Assembly: GCA_002403205.1 (NCBI GenBank)
Contig: DHHJ01000017.1
Span: 1 to 20,150, forward strand
Length of the DNA stretch: 20,150 nucleotides
Reading direction: 5' to 3'
Origin: Anaerolineaceae bacterium UBA4775
GTDB taxonomy: Bacteria; Chloroflexota; Anaerolineae; Anaerolineales; Anaerolineaceae
Shown here: positions 8,574 through 15,609 of the stretch, in pieces
How the letters are laid out: every line of letters begins with the position of its first letter
How positions within the stretch are numbered: the first letter of the stretch is position 1
Made by a program: the position numbers and the translations under genes
The notes under the pieces: model-generated
What the model saw: the letters and a program-made list of their open reading frames with translations, nothing else
Told to the model about the DNA's origin: nothing
The model's database searches: none

Positions 8574-8582
8574 ATTATATCA
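8574..8582 (-). promoter_or_regulatory. Extended -10 promoter for GT-C-like gene
   Basis: On the minus strand TGATATAAT forms an extended -10 (TG-n-TATAAT; -10 at 8579-8574), ~60 bp before the ATG at 8514. Extended -10 promoters often need no good -35, and none is obvious here. It lies in the 211-bp divergent region shared with the Nudix gene. Confidence 0.5.
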
Positions 8583-8677
8583 CAGGGGGTCAGGAGTGGT
8601 TTTGGGTAGTGAGGGGAAGGAAAACCAGAACTGTATCATTGCCAGGTTGCTTCAGGATAGAAATAGGCTACCCCCTG

Positions 8678-8683
8678 TATAAT
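8678..8683 (+). promoter_or_regulatory. -10 box for Nudix gene
   Basis: TATAAT preceded directly by TG lies 42 bp before the chosen ATG at 8726. No good -35 sits at the correct spacing. A strong ribosome site (AGGAGG, 8714-8719) then fits a short leader. Confidence 0.45.
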
Positions 8684-8725
8684 AATAGACATTCTGTTAT
8701 TTTCACTCCCCACAGGAGGCGCTTA

Positions 8726-9262
8726 ATGCAACCCATGCATACCCTCTCCCGGCAGCTCGTTTTGGACCTGTCCCCCTACCTGCAGGTTGAAACCCACTCG
8801 GTGAAATTGCCCGACGGGCGCGTGATCGAAGGCTGGCCCTGGCTGATCTCCCCTGACTTTGTGAATGTGGCGGCCATCACCGAGGATGGGCTGTACCTGT
8901 GCTTTCGGCAGACCAAGTACAGCATCGATGGGACCAGCCTGGCACCTGTAGGCGGATACCTCGAGCCAGGCGAAGACCCGCTAGAGGCTGCCAAGCGTGA
9001 ACTGCAGGAGGAAATGGGCTATCAGGCCCGCCACTGGGAGGGGCTGGGGACTTTTGCCGTTGACGGGAACCGCGGCAATGGTAAGGCGCACTTCTTTCTT
9101 GCTCGAGGCGCTTACCCTGCGGGGAAATTCCCATCTGACGACCTGGAGCAACAACAATTGCTCATGCTGACTCGCCCTGAAGTGGAGGCAGCGTTCCAGC
9201 GGGGGGCGTTTAAAGTGCTTCCCTGGCAGGCGCTGATGGCGTTGGCGTTATTGCGGTGGTGA
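8726..9262 (+). CDS. Nudix hydrolase, probably ADP-sugar type
   Basis: I start at the ATG at 8726-8728, preceded by AGGAGG at a six-base spacing; the frame extends upstream to 8528, but those 66 codons cross the promoter and do not look like protein. The 178-residue product has a textbook Nudix box at residues 77-99 (GYLEPGE, then REL-QEE-MGY), with the glutamates that bind the catalytic metal. It hydrolyses a nucleoside diphosphate linked to some moiety. The N-terminal part (VKLPDGRVIEGWPW, then NVAAITEDGLYL) resembles ADP-ribose/ADP-sugar pyrophosphatases, so that substrate class is the best guess. It is divergent from the GT-C-like gene and convergent with the MFS gene, hence likely transcribed alone. 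Confidence 0.9.
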   Translation: MQPMHTLSRQLVLDLSPYLQVETHSVKLPDGRVIEGWPWLISPDFVNVAAITEDGLYLCFRQTKYSIDGTSLAPVGGYLEPGEDPLEAAKRELQEEMGYQARHWEGLGTFAVDGNRGNGKAHFFLARGAYPAGKFPSDDLEQQQLLMLTRPEVEAAFQRGAFKVLPWQALMALALLRW

Positions 9263-9277
9263 GCAGTGAATTGTGAA

Positions 9278-9326
9278 ATGGTGACTGGTGGGTGTTTACT
9301 CCTGTTCCCGGTGCACCACTCACCAT
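9278..9326. terminator. Imperfect inverted repeat between convergent genes
   Basis: ATGGTGACTGGTG (9278-9290) and CACCACTCACCAT (9314-9326) are complementary at 12 of 13 positions, around a 23-nt loop. It lies between the ends of the Nudix and MFS genes, where a bidirectional terminator is expected. There is no U-tract, so function is not certain. Confidence 0.45.
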
Positions 9327-9334
9327 GCACTAAC

Positions 9335-10600
9335 TCATATCACCCGTTTTCGGCCGCGCAAGAAGAAGAAATAATACATGCCAATTGCGATCATGTACAT
9401 GATGATTGTGCCGGCAAAGGGTGGCCCAAAGCCGTAGTTGACCTGCAGCCATCCACTCACGACCGGGCTGAAAGCCCGCCCAAAGCTGTTGACCATGCTG
9501 TTGAGGCTGGCGACCATGGCGCGTGAGTCTGCGTCTACCTGCTCCATCACAAAGGTTTGGTACACCGGCGAGCTCATGTTCATGAGGGTCAGGCGTACAA
9601 AATACGCCAGGGCGCTCAAGCCAAACACAGGCGAGAAGCCCAGCAAGGCCAGGAAGGGGATGGAAAGCGCCTGGCTGAAGACCACCACGCGGATCTTTCC
9701 AAAACGGTCTGCAAAGGCTGGGGCAAGGATCAGGCCGATACCCATGGCCAGTGACCCCCATGCGAACATGGTGCCGATTACCGGGTCTGGCTGATGGTGT
9801 ACATTGCTAAAGAAGATGTTCATAAAGGGCATGATCAACCCCGCGCCGATGGAGGTGATGAACATCGGTAAAAGCAGTTTGGAGAGGATGCCCGGGTGTT
9901 GCCTGGCAAATGAGAGGGGTGCGAAGGCAGAGCGGTTTTCCGTGCCCAGTTTGTTGCGCTTAATCATCAGACGTGGGATCACGGTGGCGATCACCAGGAC
10001 GCCTCCCATGCCAATGGCCCAGGCATAAGCCGTGGGGCTGACTGCTGGCACATCAAAAAGGTCGCCAAACCAGGTAGGCAGATACCCGCCCACCCAGTCA
10101 CCGGCAGAATAGGCCGCCATGCGCAACCCGGAGCTGATGCTGAAGAGGTAGGTGCGCTCCTGTTCACCGCTGTTCTCCATCAGGAATGGGCCGCTGACCA
10201 CACCGCCCAAACTGGAGCCGATGCCCATCAGGATGTTGGTGATTATCAGGATCGCAGCCGTGGGAAAGATCACCATCAACAGAATGGATGCGCCAGTCAC
10301 CAGGGCGGCCATGATCAGCGAGAATTTTCGTCCGAGCCTGTCGGCCAAATACCCCATCGGGAGCGCTGAGATCAACACGGTCAGGCTGCTGACGGTGGAA
10401 AGCAAACCCATGAAAGTTTCATCGAAACCCAAGCTGCGTAAAAAGAAGTTAAACAGAATGCGATGGATTCCAAAACCAGCACCATAGATCATGATGCTGA
10501 TCAGGTATTTGCGGGCGTTGGGGCTGAAGGCTTTTACGCGTGTAATATAGGTTCTGACCACACCTTCGGAGGTGCGCTGTTCTGAATTGTGTGTTGTCAA
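9335..10600 (-). CDS. MFS transporter, probably drug or metabolite efflux
   Basis: The 421-residue protein has about twelve membrane helices and the major facilitator motif A between helices 2 and 3, GYLADRLGRK (83-92), so it is a proton-coupled or similar single-polypeptide transporter. The start is TTG (10600-10598). It lies five bases after the stop of the ArsR-type regulator, with GGGAG about ten bases upstream inside the regulator's last codons, so the two form an operon with coupled translation. Pairing with an ArsR-type repressor that has a large non-HTH domain suggests an inducible exporter, but the substrate cannot be read from sequence. Confidence 0.88.
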   Translation of the reverse strand: MTTHNSEQRTSEGVVRTYITRVKAFSPNARKYLISIMIYGAGFGIHRILFNFFLRSLGFDETFMGLLSTVSSLTVLISALPMGYLADRLGRKFSLIMAALVTGASILLMVIFPTAAILIITNILMGIGSSLGGVVSGPFLMENSGEQERTYLFSISSGLRMAAYSAGDWVGGYLPTWFGDLFDVPAVSPTAYAWAIGMGGVLVIATVIPRLMIKRNKLGTENRSAFAPLSFARQHPGILSKLLLPMFITSIGAGLIMPFMNIFFSNVHHQPDPVIGTMFAWGSLAMGIGLILAPAFADRFGKIRVVVFSQALSIPFLALLGFSPVFGLSALAYFVRLTLMNMSSPVYQTFVMEQVDADSRAMVASLNSMVNSFGRAFSPVVSGWLQVNYGFGPPFAGTIIMYMIAIGMYYFFFLRGRKRVI

Positions 10601-10605
10601 GATAG

Positions 10606-11667
10606 TTATTCTCCCCCCAGAAAAGCCCGCAGGTGATGGATGGTTGTATCGATACCGCCCATACGCAGGGAATAGCGGCGCTCTGCTTTGGGTGATACGG
10701 TCACACTCACCAGCCCGGCCAGGCGCAAATTATGCAGGTGGTGGATCACGGTGGGCGGGCGCAGGCGGAGGATCTTAGCCAGCTGGCTGGGCGTGGACGG
10801 CCCCTCTTCCCGCAAATAGAACAGGATTCGCAGCCGGGTTGGATCGGCCATAGCCTTTAATGCGCTCAGTAATTCGTCCGGGACCAGCTCGCCTGGCACC
10901 AGGGCTGTCCCCTCTGGACGGGCGCCAAACAAAATAATGCCCGTCTGCTCGTCCAACTTATCAAAAAAGATAAACGGCGCACCCCAAAATGATGGCGCCA
11001 GGACCAGCGTGGTGGTGCCTTTGACCCAGTCCATGCGCACACCCTCAGATAGTTCTTCCAGTGCGGCCAGCAGGTCTTTGGTCTGGAAGAGGGTTTGTGC
11101 GTTTTCCAACGCCAAATGCTGGGCGGGGATGATCCTGGCCTCTTCCTCCTCAAAGAAGTTGCTGATATAAGCGTTCAACGCCTGCAGCAACGCTTCACCG
11201 AATTGAGCACGGTCAGACCAGGCATCAAAAACGGTGCGCAGGTATTCTTTTGTGAGGTTGGCCGCATTGGTATGAAAGCTTTTGATCTGTGTCTCGAGCT
11301 TTGCAGACAAGCGCTGTTTACCATCCAGTGACATTAAGAACGCACAGTAATCCCTGGAACGTTGATCTGTTTTATGTGCAAAAACCAGGGCTGGCAGGCG
11401 TTCTTCAGGTGAGAGCGCAGTGAGCGCATCCATCACTTCGGCGGTGTTTTTGGGCTCGGGGAGTTGATAGATCCACGCCAGGGGCACATTGAGTACACGT
11501 TGGGCGCGTTCCAATGTATCGCGCTGGGGGAGCGGTAAGCGCGAGCGCACGCCGGCAGCCCAGGAAGGCCTTAGGCCGTACTCATCCGGCCGGTGCAGGA
11601 TGTATAAACTGGTGAACAGGTCGTAAGCGCTGCCTTTGTCCCACAGAATGTCGGTTTGTGTGTGCAT
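10606..11667 (-). CDS. ArsR-type regulator with large N-terminal domain
   Basis: The 353-residue protein carries a winged helix at its C-terminus (~264-345): KAMADPTRLRILFYL, then PSTPSQLAKILRLRPPTVIHH as the recognition part and a wing around PKAERRYSLR. The first ~260 residues are an unrecognised, partly helical domain, probably a ligand or signal sensor. Ordinary ArsR proteins are ~100 residues with little beyond the winged helix, so this layout is unusual. No metal-binding CxC pair is seen; the only Cys is near 108. It starts at ATG 11667 after GAGGAAAG and leads the operon with the MFS gene. An inverted repeat over its -10 box suggests that it represses its own promoter. Confidence 0.85.
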   Translation of the reverse strand: MHTQTDILWDKGSAYDLFTSLYILHRPDEYGLRPSWAAGVRSRLPLPQRDTLERAQRVLNVPLAWIYQLPEPKNTAEVMDALTALSPEERLPALVFAHKTDQRSRDYCAFLMSLDGKQRLSAKLETQIKSFHTNAANLTKEYLRTVFDAWSDRAQFGEALLQALNAYISNFFEEEEARIIPAQHLALENAQTLFQTKDLLAALEELSEGVRMDWVKGTTTLVLAPSFWGAPFIFFDKLDEQTGIILFGARPEGTALVPGELVPDELLSALKAMADPTRLRILFYLREEGPSTPSQLAKILRLRPPTVIHHLHNLRLAGLVSVTVSPKAERRYSLRMGGIDTTIHHLRAFLGGE

Positions 11668-11727
11668 GGTCTTTCCTCGTGGTGCGGCGTTGATGGCTTA
11701 AGGTGTTTCAATTTGCATTTTAGGATT

Positions 11728-11761
11728 ATTAGATAATAGTCTAATGTTAGGGGATTGTCAA
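11728..11761 (-). promoter_or_regulatory. Consensus promoter with operator, ArsR-MFS operon
   Basis: On the minus strand a perfect -35 TTGACA (11761-11756) is 17 bp from -10 TATTAT (11738-11733). A perfect inverted repeat ATTAGA-TAATAG-TCTAAT (11728-11745) overlaps the -10, a position that fits a repressor operator. The ATG is ~66 bp downstream. Confidence 0.75.
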
Positions 11762-11833
11762 GTGGTTTATTTCTCTGCATTCACGGTTTTCACAATTGAT
11801 TGCACCTGTTTGCGGAGGGACTTCAAGGATTCT

Positions 11834-11861
11834 TTGCTTAAAGACGGGGGATGGTTATAAT
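11834..11861 (+). promoter_or_regulatory. Leaderless promoter, first C39-like gene
   Basis: TTGCTT (11834-11839) and TATAAT (11856-11861) are 16 bp apart. The ATG at 11868 begins seven positions after the last -10 base, so transcription should start at or beside it. No ribosome site lies at a useful spacing. The same layout precedes the paralogue at 13348. Confidence 0.75.
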
Positions 11862-11867
11862 CTTTTT

Positions 11868-13184
11868 ATGCGCAACACACCTGTGACCAAAATTTTGATG
11901 ATTTTCCTGGCTGTTGTAGCGGTCTTGGCTTTGGCCCTGGCGGTCTATTACCTGCCCCCGGTGCATGAACGCCTGTCGTGGCGGGTGGCCAGCCTGCAGG
12001 CGCGCATTTTTTATTTCTTCAACCCGCCTGGTGAAGCGGCATTTTCACCGGCCCAGCAGGAGGAAATGGATGGGATTGTTGAGATGACCCTCACGGCCAT
12101 GGCGCCTGACACGACTCCGACAATGACTCCCACAAATTCGCCGACGCCCTTGATCACTGCCACGCCAACGCAGACCCCCACACCGACCCAAACCCCCACG
12201 TCCATCCCACAAGCCGTCATCCTGACGGGTGTGACCCACGAGTACCAGAAGATGAACAACTGCGGTCCGGCAACCCTCTCCATGGCGCTCTCCTTCTGGG
12301 GCTGGAACGGAGATCAGTCAATCGCCCGCGAGTGGATCAGAGTTCACCCGGATGATCGCAATGTGATGCCCGACGAGATGGTCAGCGCGGTCAAGAACCA
12401 TACCAACCTGGAGGCGCTGATGCGCTGGGGCGGCGATGATGAGATCATCAAGCGTTTCATCGCTGCCGGTTTCCCGGTGATCATTGAACGCGACATGGGC
12501 GATGTGCGCCCCAACGAAGATTGGACGGGCCATTACGGCGTGATCACCGGGTACGATGATGCCCGCGGGCGCTTTATTTTGCAGGATTCTTATGTTTCTT
12601 CCGACTACCCCCTGGTTTACGGGGATTTTTACCGTTACTGGCGCGCTTTTAACCATGTTTACGTGGTGATCTACCCGCCGGAACGGGAATTCGAAGTGCT
12701 GGCTATCCTTGGCCCGCACGCTGATGAGGCCTACAACCTCCAGTTCGCCGCTGAGAAAGCGGGTGCAGCCCTCACGGAACTGGAAGGCCGGGATTTGTTC
12801 TTCGCCTGGTTCAACCTGGGCACCAGCCTGGTGAACCTGGGTGACTATGTCGGTGCCGCCCAGGCTTTTGATCATGCTTATGACGTGGTTTACCCGACCA
12901 TTCCCTCACCGGCACGCCCCTGGCGCATGACCTGGTATCAAACTGGCCCTTATCACGCCTATTATCACACCGGCCGGTACCAGGATGTGATCGACCTGGC
13001 CACCTTCACCATTGTCAACACCGGCGTGGAAGAGATCGAAGAAACCTGGCTGTGGCGCGGCCGTGCCCGGCTGGCGCTTGGTGAGCAAGCCGCTGCCGTT
13101 GATGATTTCCGCACTGCCCTCAAGTACCGCCCTGGCTGGTCGGTTCCCGAGGAGGAATTGCGCAATTTGGGCGTTACCCCGTGA
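11868..13184 (+). CDS. Membrane-anchored C39-like cysteine peptidase, TPR C-terminus
   Basis: The 438-residue protein starts at the ATG at 11868, just after the -10 box; the longer frame from 11796 would cover the promoter. An N-terminal membrane helix (~8-30) precedes an exported region, then a Thr/Pro-rich linker (~80-113) and a C39_2-type papain-fold domain (~118-270). Its candidate catalytic residues are Gln127, Cys132 in NNCGPA, His222 in GHYGVITGYD and Asp240 in LQDSY. Residues ~305-430 look like tetratricopeptide helices, e.g. LFFAWFNLGTSLVNLGDYVGAAQAFDHA. It probably cleaves or binds peptides outside the cell. Without an ABC transporter partner, a bacteriocin-leader role is not supported. 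It is paralogous to the next gene. Confidence 0.87.
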   Translation: MRNTPVTKILMIFLAVVAVLALALAVYYLPPVHERLSWRVASLQARIFYFFNPPGEAAFSPAQQEEMDGIVEMTLTAMAPDTTPTMTPTNSPTPLITATPTQTPTPTQTPTSIPQAVILTGVTHEYQKMNNCGPATLSMALSFWGWNGDQSIAREWIRVHPDDRNVMPDEMVSAVKNHTNLEALMRWGGDDEIIKRFIAAGFPVIIERDMGDVRPNEDWTGHYGVITGYDDARGRFILQDSYVSSDYPLVYGDFYRYWRAFNHVYVVIYPPEREFEVLAILGPHADEAYNLQFAAEKAGAALTELEGRDLFFAWFNLGTSLVNLGDYVGAAQAFDHAYDVVYPTIPSPARPWRMTWYQTGPYHAYYHTGRYQDVIDLATFTIVNTGVEEIEETWLWRGRARLALGEQAAAVDDFRTALKYRPGWSVPEEELRNLGVTP

Positions 13185-13347
13185 GATTCCCCCGCCTAAG
13201 CGCTGTGGGGAGGTGTGTTGGCTGTTTTGTGCTGTTTTGAGTGACTTCCTGATGCATTTAGTCCCTGTCTTAATGGTTAGATAAGTATACTAACTCCCCC
13301 TTAATACTCCGATTTGCTTTAAACCCGCAAACGGTTATAATCACACT
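13185..13347. promoter_or_regulatory. Spacer and leaderless promoter, second C39-like gene
   Basis: TTGCTT (13314-13319) and TATAAT (13336-13341) are 16 bp apart, with six bases before the ATG at 13348, exactly as upstream of the first paralogue. The bases around the -10 (GGTTATAATC) are also identical. The rest of the spacer shows only a weak TCCCC/GGGGA pair near 13187-13210. Confidence 0.7.
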
Positions 13348-14658
13348 ATGCCTAACAAAAACGCGAACAAGATCCTGATGGTCTTTTTGATCATCGTCGC
13401 CGGTGGGGCGTTTTTATTGGCGGTTTATTTCCTTCCGCCCGTCCACAGCCGGCTTTCATGGCGTATCACTGTCTTGCGGGCCGAAATCCACAACTTCTTT
13501 AACCCACCGGAAGAGATGGTTTTCGTCCCGGGACAGCAGGCGGATATGCGCACCATCATTGACCTGACCCCCACGGCAACCGAGGTGCCCCCCACGGCCA
13601 CCCTGGTTCCTTCGCAGACCCCGACAGATTACATCCCGCCGACGGCCACCTTCACCGCTACCCCCAGCCCGACCCCAACGCCCATCCCCACGGCATTTCA
13701 GCTGGAGGGCGTGGTGTATGAAAAACAGGATTTCAACAACTGCGGCCCGGCAAACATATCGATGGCGCTCTCTTATTGGGGCTGGGAGGGCGATCAACGG
13801 GTTGCAGGTGCGTGGTTAAAGCCCAATCAGAAAGATCGCAATGTGATGCCCTACGAGATGGTGGACTTTGTGCGCACCCAAACCCGCTTCAATGCCATCA
13901 TGCGCTGGGGGGGCGATCTTGAGATGATCAAGAAGTTCATCGCGGCCGGTTTCCCGGTGGTGATAGAGCGCGGCTACCTCGAGGAAATCCCGGAGTTTGG
14001 CTGGATGGGCCACTACAACGTGATCACAGCCTATGATGATGACCGCCAAGTGTTTATCGTGCAGGATTCTTATCCCGGTGTACCGAACACCACCAACAGC
14101 TACGAGCGGATTGAACGTCACTGGCGGCCGTTCAACTACGTGTTCATCATTGTCTACCCGCCGGATCGAGAGGCAACGGTCCTGGAGATCCTTGGCCCGC
14201 ATGCGGATGAAACCTATAACCTCCAGCACGCGGCGCAAAAAGCCCTTGCGGAGATCAATGAACAGAGCGGCCGGGAACTGTTTTTCAGCTGGTACAACTA
14301 TGGTACCAGCCTGGTCAATTTGGGCGATTATTTCGGCGCTGCCCAGGCTTACGACCAGGCCTTCGAGGTTTACGCTGAGATCTTCCCGCGCCCCTACCGC
14401 TTGTTTTGGTATTCCACGGGGGCTTACTTTGCCTATTATTACACCGGGCGCTACCAGGACGTGATCGACCTGGCGGATGCTGTGCTGGGTTTGTCTGCTG
14501 AACCTGCCATCGAAGAGACCTGGGTGTGGCGTGGGCGCGCCCGCCTGGCGTTGGGTGACGTGGACGGCGCCACCAAGGATTTTCAGGAAGCGCTTAAATG
14601 GCATCCCGGCTGGTGGGTAGCCGAAAACGAGCTGCAAAACCTGGGGGTCACCCCCTGA
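13348..14658 (+). CDS. Paralogous C39-like cysteine peptidase, TPR C-terminus
   Basis: The 436-residue product repeats the layout of its neighbour: a membrane helix (~8-30), the shared YFLPPVHSRLSWR segment after it, a Thr/Pro linker (~74-116), a C39_2-like domain and a TPR-like tail. Gln127, Cys132, His222 and Asp240 are at the same residue numbers in both proteins. Strong similarity through RNVMP-EM, MRWGGD and KKFIAAGFPV points to tandem duplication. The variable parts are the linker and the segment around 241-260, which may set partner or substrate specificity. It begins at the ATG six bases after its -10 box and has no ribosome site, so it is probably translated leaderless. A role in cell-surface peptide processing is inferred. 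Confidence 0.87.
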   Translation: MPNKNANKILMVFLIIVAGGAFLLAVYFLPPVHSRLSWRITVLRAEIHNFFNPPEEMVFVPGQQADMRTIIDLTPTATEVPPTATLVPSQTPTDYIPPTATFTATPSPTPTPIPTAFQLEGVVYEKQDFNNCGPANISMALSYWGWEGDQRVAGAWLKPNQKDRNVMPYEMVDFVRTQTRFNAIMRWGGDLEMIKKFIAAGFPVVIERGYLEEIPEFGWMGHYNVITAYDDDRQVFIVQDSYPGVPNTTNSYERIERHWRPFNYVFIIVYPPDREATVLEILGPHADETYNLQHAAQKALAEINEQSGRELFFSWYNYGTSLVNLGDYFGAAQAYDQAFEVYAEIFPRPYRLFWYSTGAYFAYYYTGRYQDVIDLADAVLGLSAEPAIEETWVWRGRARLALGDVDGATKDFQEALKWHPGWWVAENELQNLGVTP

Positions 14659-14699
14659 ATTGGTGCTGCGGTGCTGACTCCCCTACGGGTGCCACTGAT

Positions 14700-14728
14700 T
14701 TGCAAAACGGGCAGGTTAAAATTATAAT
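14700..14728 (+). promoter_or_regulatory. sodN promoter
   Basis: TTGCAA (14700-14705) and TATAAT (14723-14728) are 17 bp apart, a good promoter. The leader of ~45 nt is very A/T-rich and ends with the ribosome site AAGGAGG (14767-14773), eight bases before the ATG. Unlike the C39 genes, this transcript is not leaderless. Confidence 0.7.
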
Positions 14729-14780
14729 AATTTATATCAAATATATCAAAAATCAATCAGATTCCTAAGGAGGTCCATTT

Positions 14781-15284
14781 ATGTTCCATAAAGTATTCCA
14801 ACAAATCGATCAACATGCTCACATTGACGTTGTCGATGCCCACTGCGATATCCCCTGCGGGATTTACGACCCGCACCACGCCCTGATCGGCGCGCTGACA
14901 GTGGTCCGCATGGTCGACCTGATCAATGCGAAAGTCAAAGAGCACGGCTCAGGTTCCACAGCCGAGTTCATCAACAGCATGGCCCGCTATATTGCCACCA
15001 AGGAAGAGCACGCCGAGCTGACCAAACATGAAATCCGTGTCATCTGGGGTGATTTCATCAAAGCACCGCACGTGGAAGCCTATCCGCAGTTGCCCGGCCT
15101 GGTGCACAAGATCATGCAGTTGGGGTCCAAAGCCCGCCAGACTGTTGACCGCGAGACCGCCTTGGATCTGCTTGAGGCCGTCAACGAATTTGCCGAGATC
15201 TTCTGGCAGATCAAAGAGATCGAAACCAAGCGCGTCAAGGCGCCCTACTCGGTCACAGAAGAGATGGTCATTCCCGTCCTCTGA
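14781..15284 (+). CDS. sodN: Nickel superoxide dismutase precursor
   Basis: The enzyme converts superoxide to oxygen and hydrogen peroxide with a nickel ion held by the N-terminus of the mature protein. The 167-residue precursor has a 20-residue leader followed by HCDIPCGIYDP (21-31), the Ni-hook. After the leader is cut, His21 becomes the first residue and its amine and side chain, with Cys22 and Cys26, bind nickel. The rest is the family's helical bundle, matching the usual length. Strong AAGGAGG and a good promoter suggest high expression. The sodX protease gene begins five bases after the stop. A sodN-sodX pair is a known arrangement; no iron, manganese or copper SOD is in the window. Confidence 0.97.
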   Translation: MFHKVFQQIDQHAHIDVVDAHCDIPCGIYDPHHALIGALTVVRMVDLINAKVKEHGSGSTAEFINSMARYIATKEEHAELTKHEIRVIWGDFIKAPHVEAYPQLPGLVHKIMQLGSKARQTVDRETALDLLEAVNEFAEIFWQIKEIETKRVKAPYSVTEEMVIPVL

Positions 15285-15288
15285 TCGC

Positions 15289-15585
15289 ATGTTGCGTCTG
15301 CTTAAAGTGCGCGGTGAGAGCCTCTGGCCGGATTTTCACGAGGGCGATTACGTGCTCGCTGCCGGCGTGCCCTTTCCCGCGCACAGGATCAAACCCGGCG
15401 ATGTGATCGTCTTTCGCCAGCCTGGATACGGTACCCTGATCAAGCGCGTCCACCGTGTCTTGCAGGATGGTAGAACTTACGATGTGCGCGGCACCCAGGT
15501 TGTCAGCAGTGACAGCCGGGATTTTGGGCCGGTGCCTAAAACGCGCGTATCGGGCAAGGTCATCTGGCACATCCGCAGCGATTGA
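15289..15585 (+). CDS. sodX: Ni-SOD maturation protease, S26 signal peptidase-like
   Basis: The 98-residue protein resembles the S26/LexA-type serine proteases that remove the SodN leader so that its new N-terminal His can bind nickel. The active-site Ser11 is in RGESLWPDF and the general-base Lys52 in GTLIKRVHRV; the spacing fits the family, as do the conserved GDYVLA and KPGDVIVFRQP stretches. There is no membrane anchor, unlike ordinary type I signal peptidases, so it should act in the cytosol. It starts at ATG 15289, four bases after the sodN stop, with no ribosome site of its own; translation is likely coupled. Its small size and position make the SodX assignment firm. Confidence 0.93.
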   Translation: MLRLLKVRGESLWPDFHEGDYVLAAGVPFPAHRIKPGDVIVFRQPGYGTLIKRVHRVLQDGRTYDVRGTQVVSSDSRDFGPVPKTRVSGKVIWHIRSD

Positions 15586-15609
15586 TACCTCAAAGAAACT
15601 GAGCCTGGA

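Noticed and set aside
8528..8725. N-terminal extension of the Nudix gene
   Set aside because: The segment contains the promoter boxes, gives non-protein-like sequence, and a strong ribosome site precedes the ATG at 8726.
11796..11867. 24-residue extension of the first C39-like gene
   Set aside because: It covers the TTGCTT/TATAAT promoter, and the paralogue begins at the equivalent ATG.
13187..13210. Terminator after the first C39-like gene
   Set aside because: The TCCCC/GGGGA pairing is only five base pairs around a ~13-nt loop and is not followed directly by a U-tract.
13816..14637. 273-codon open frame on the minus strand opposite the second C39-like gene
   Set aside because: It is fully antisense to a gene with clear domains and catalytic residues. 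A similar antisense frame (12318-12875) lies opposite the paralogue, showing that both come from shared codon use rather than coding.
11868..14658. Bacteriocin export system based on C39 peptidases
   Set aside because: There is no ABC transporter, no small double-glycine peptide gene and no immunity-like gene nearby; the domain is of the C39_2 type with a TPR tail.
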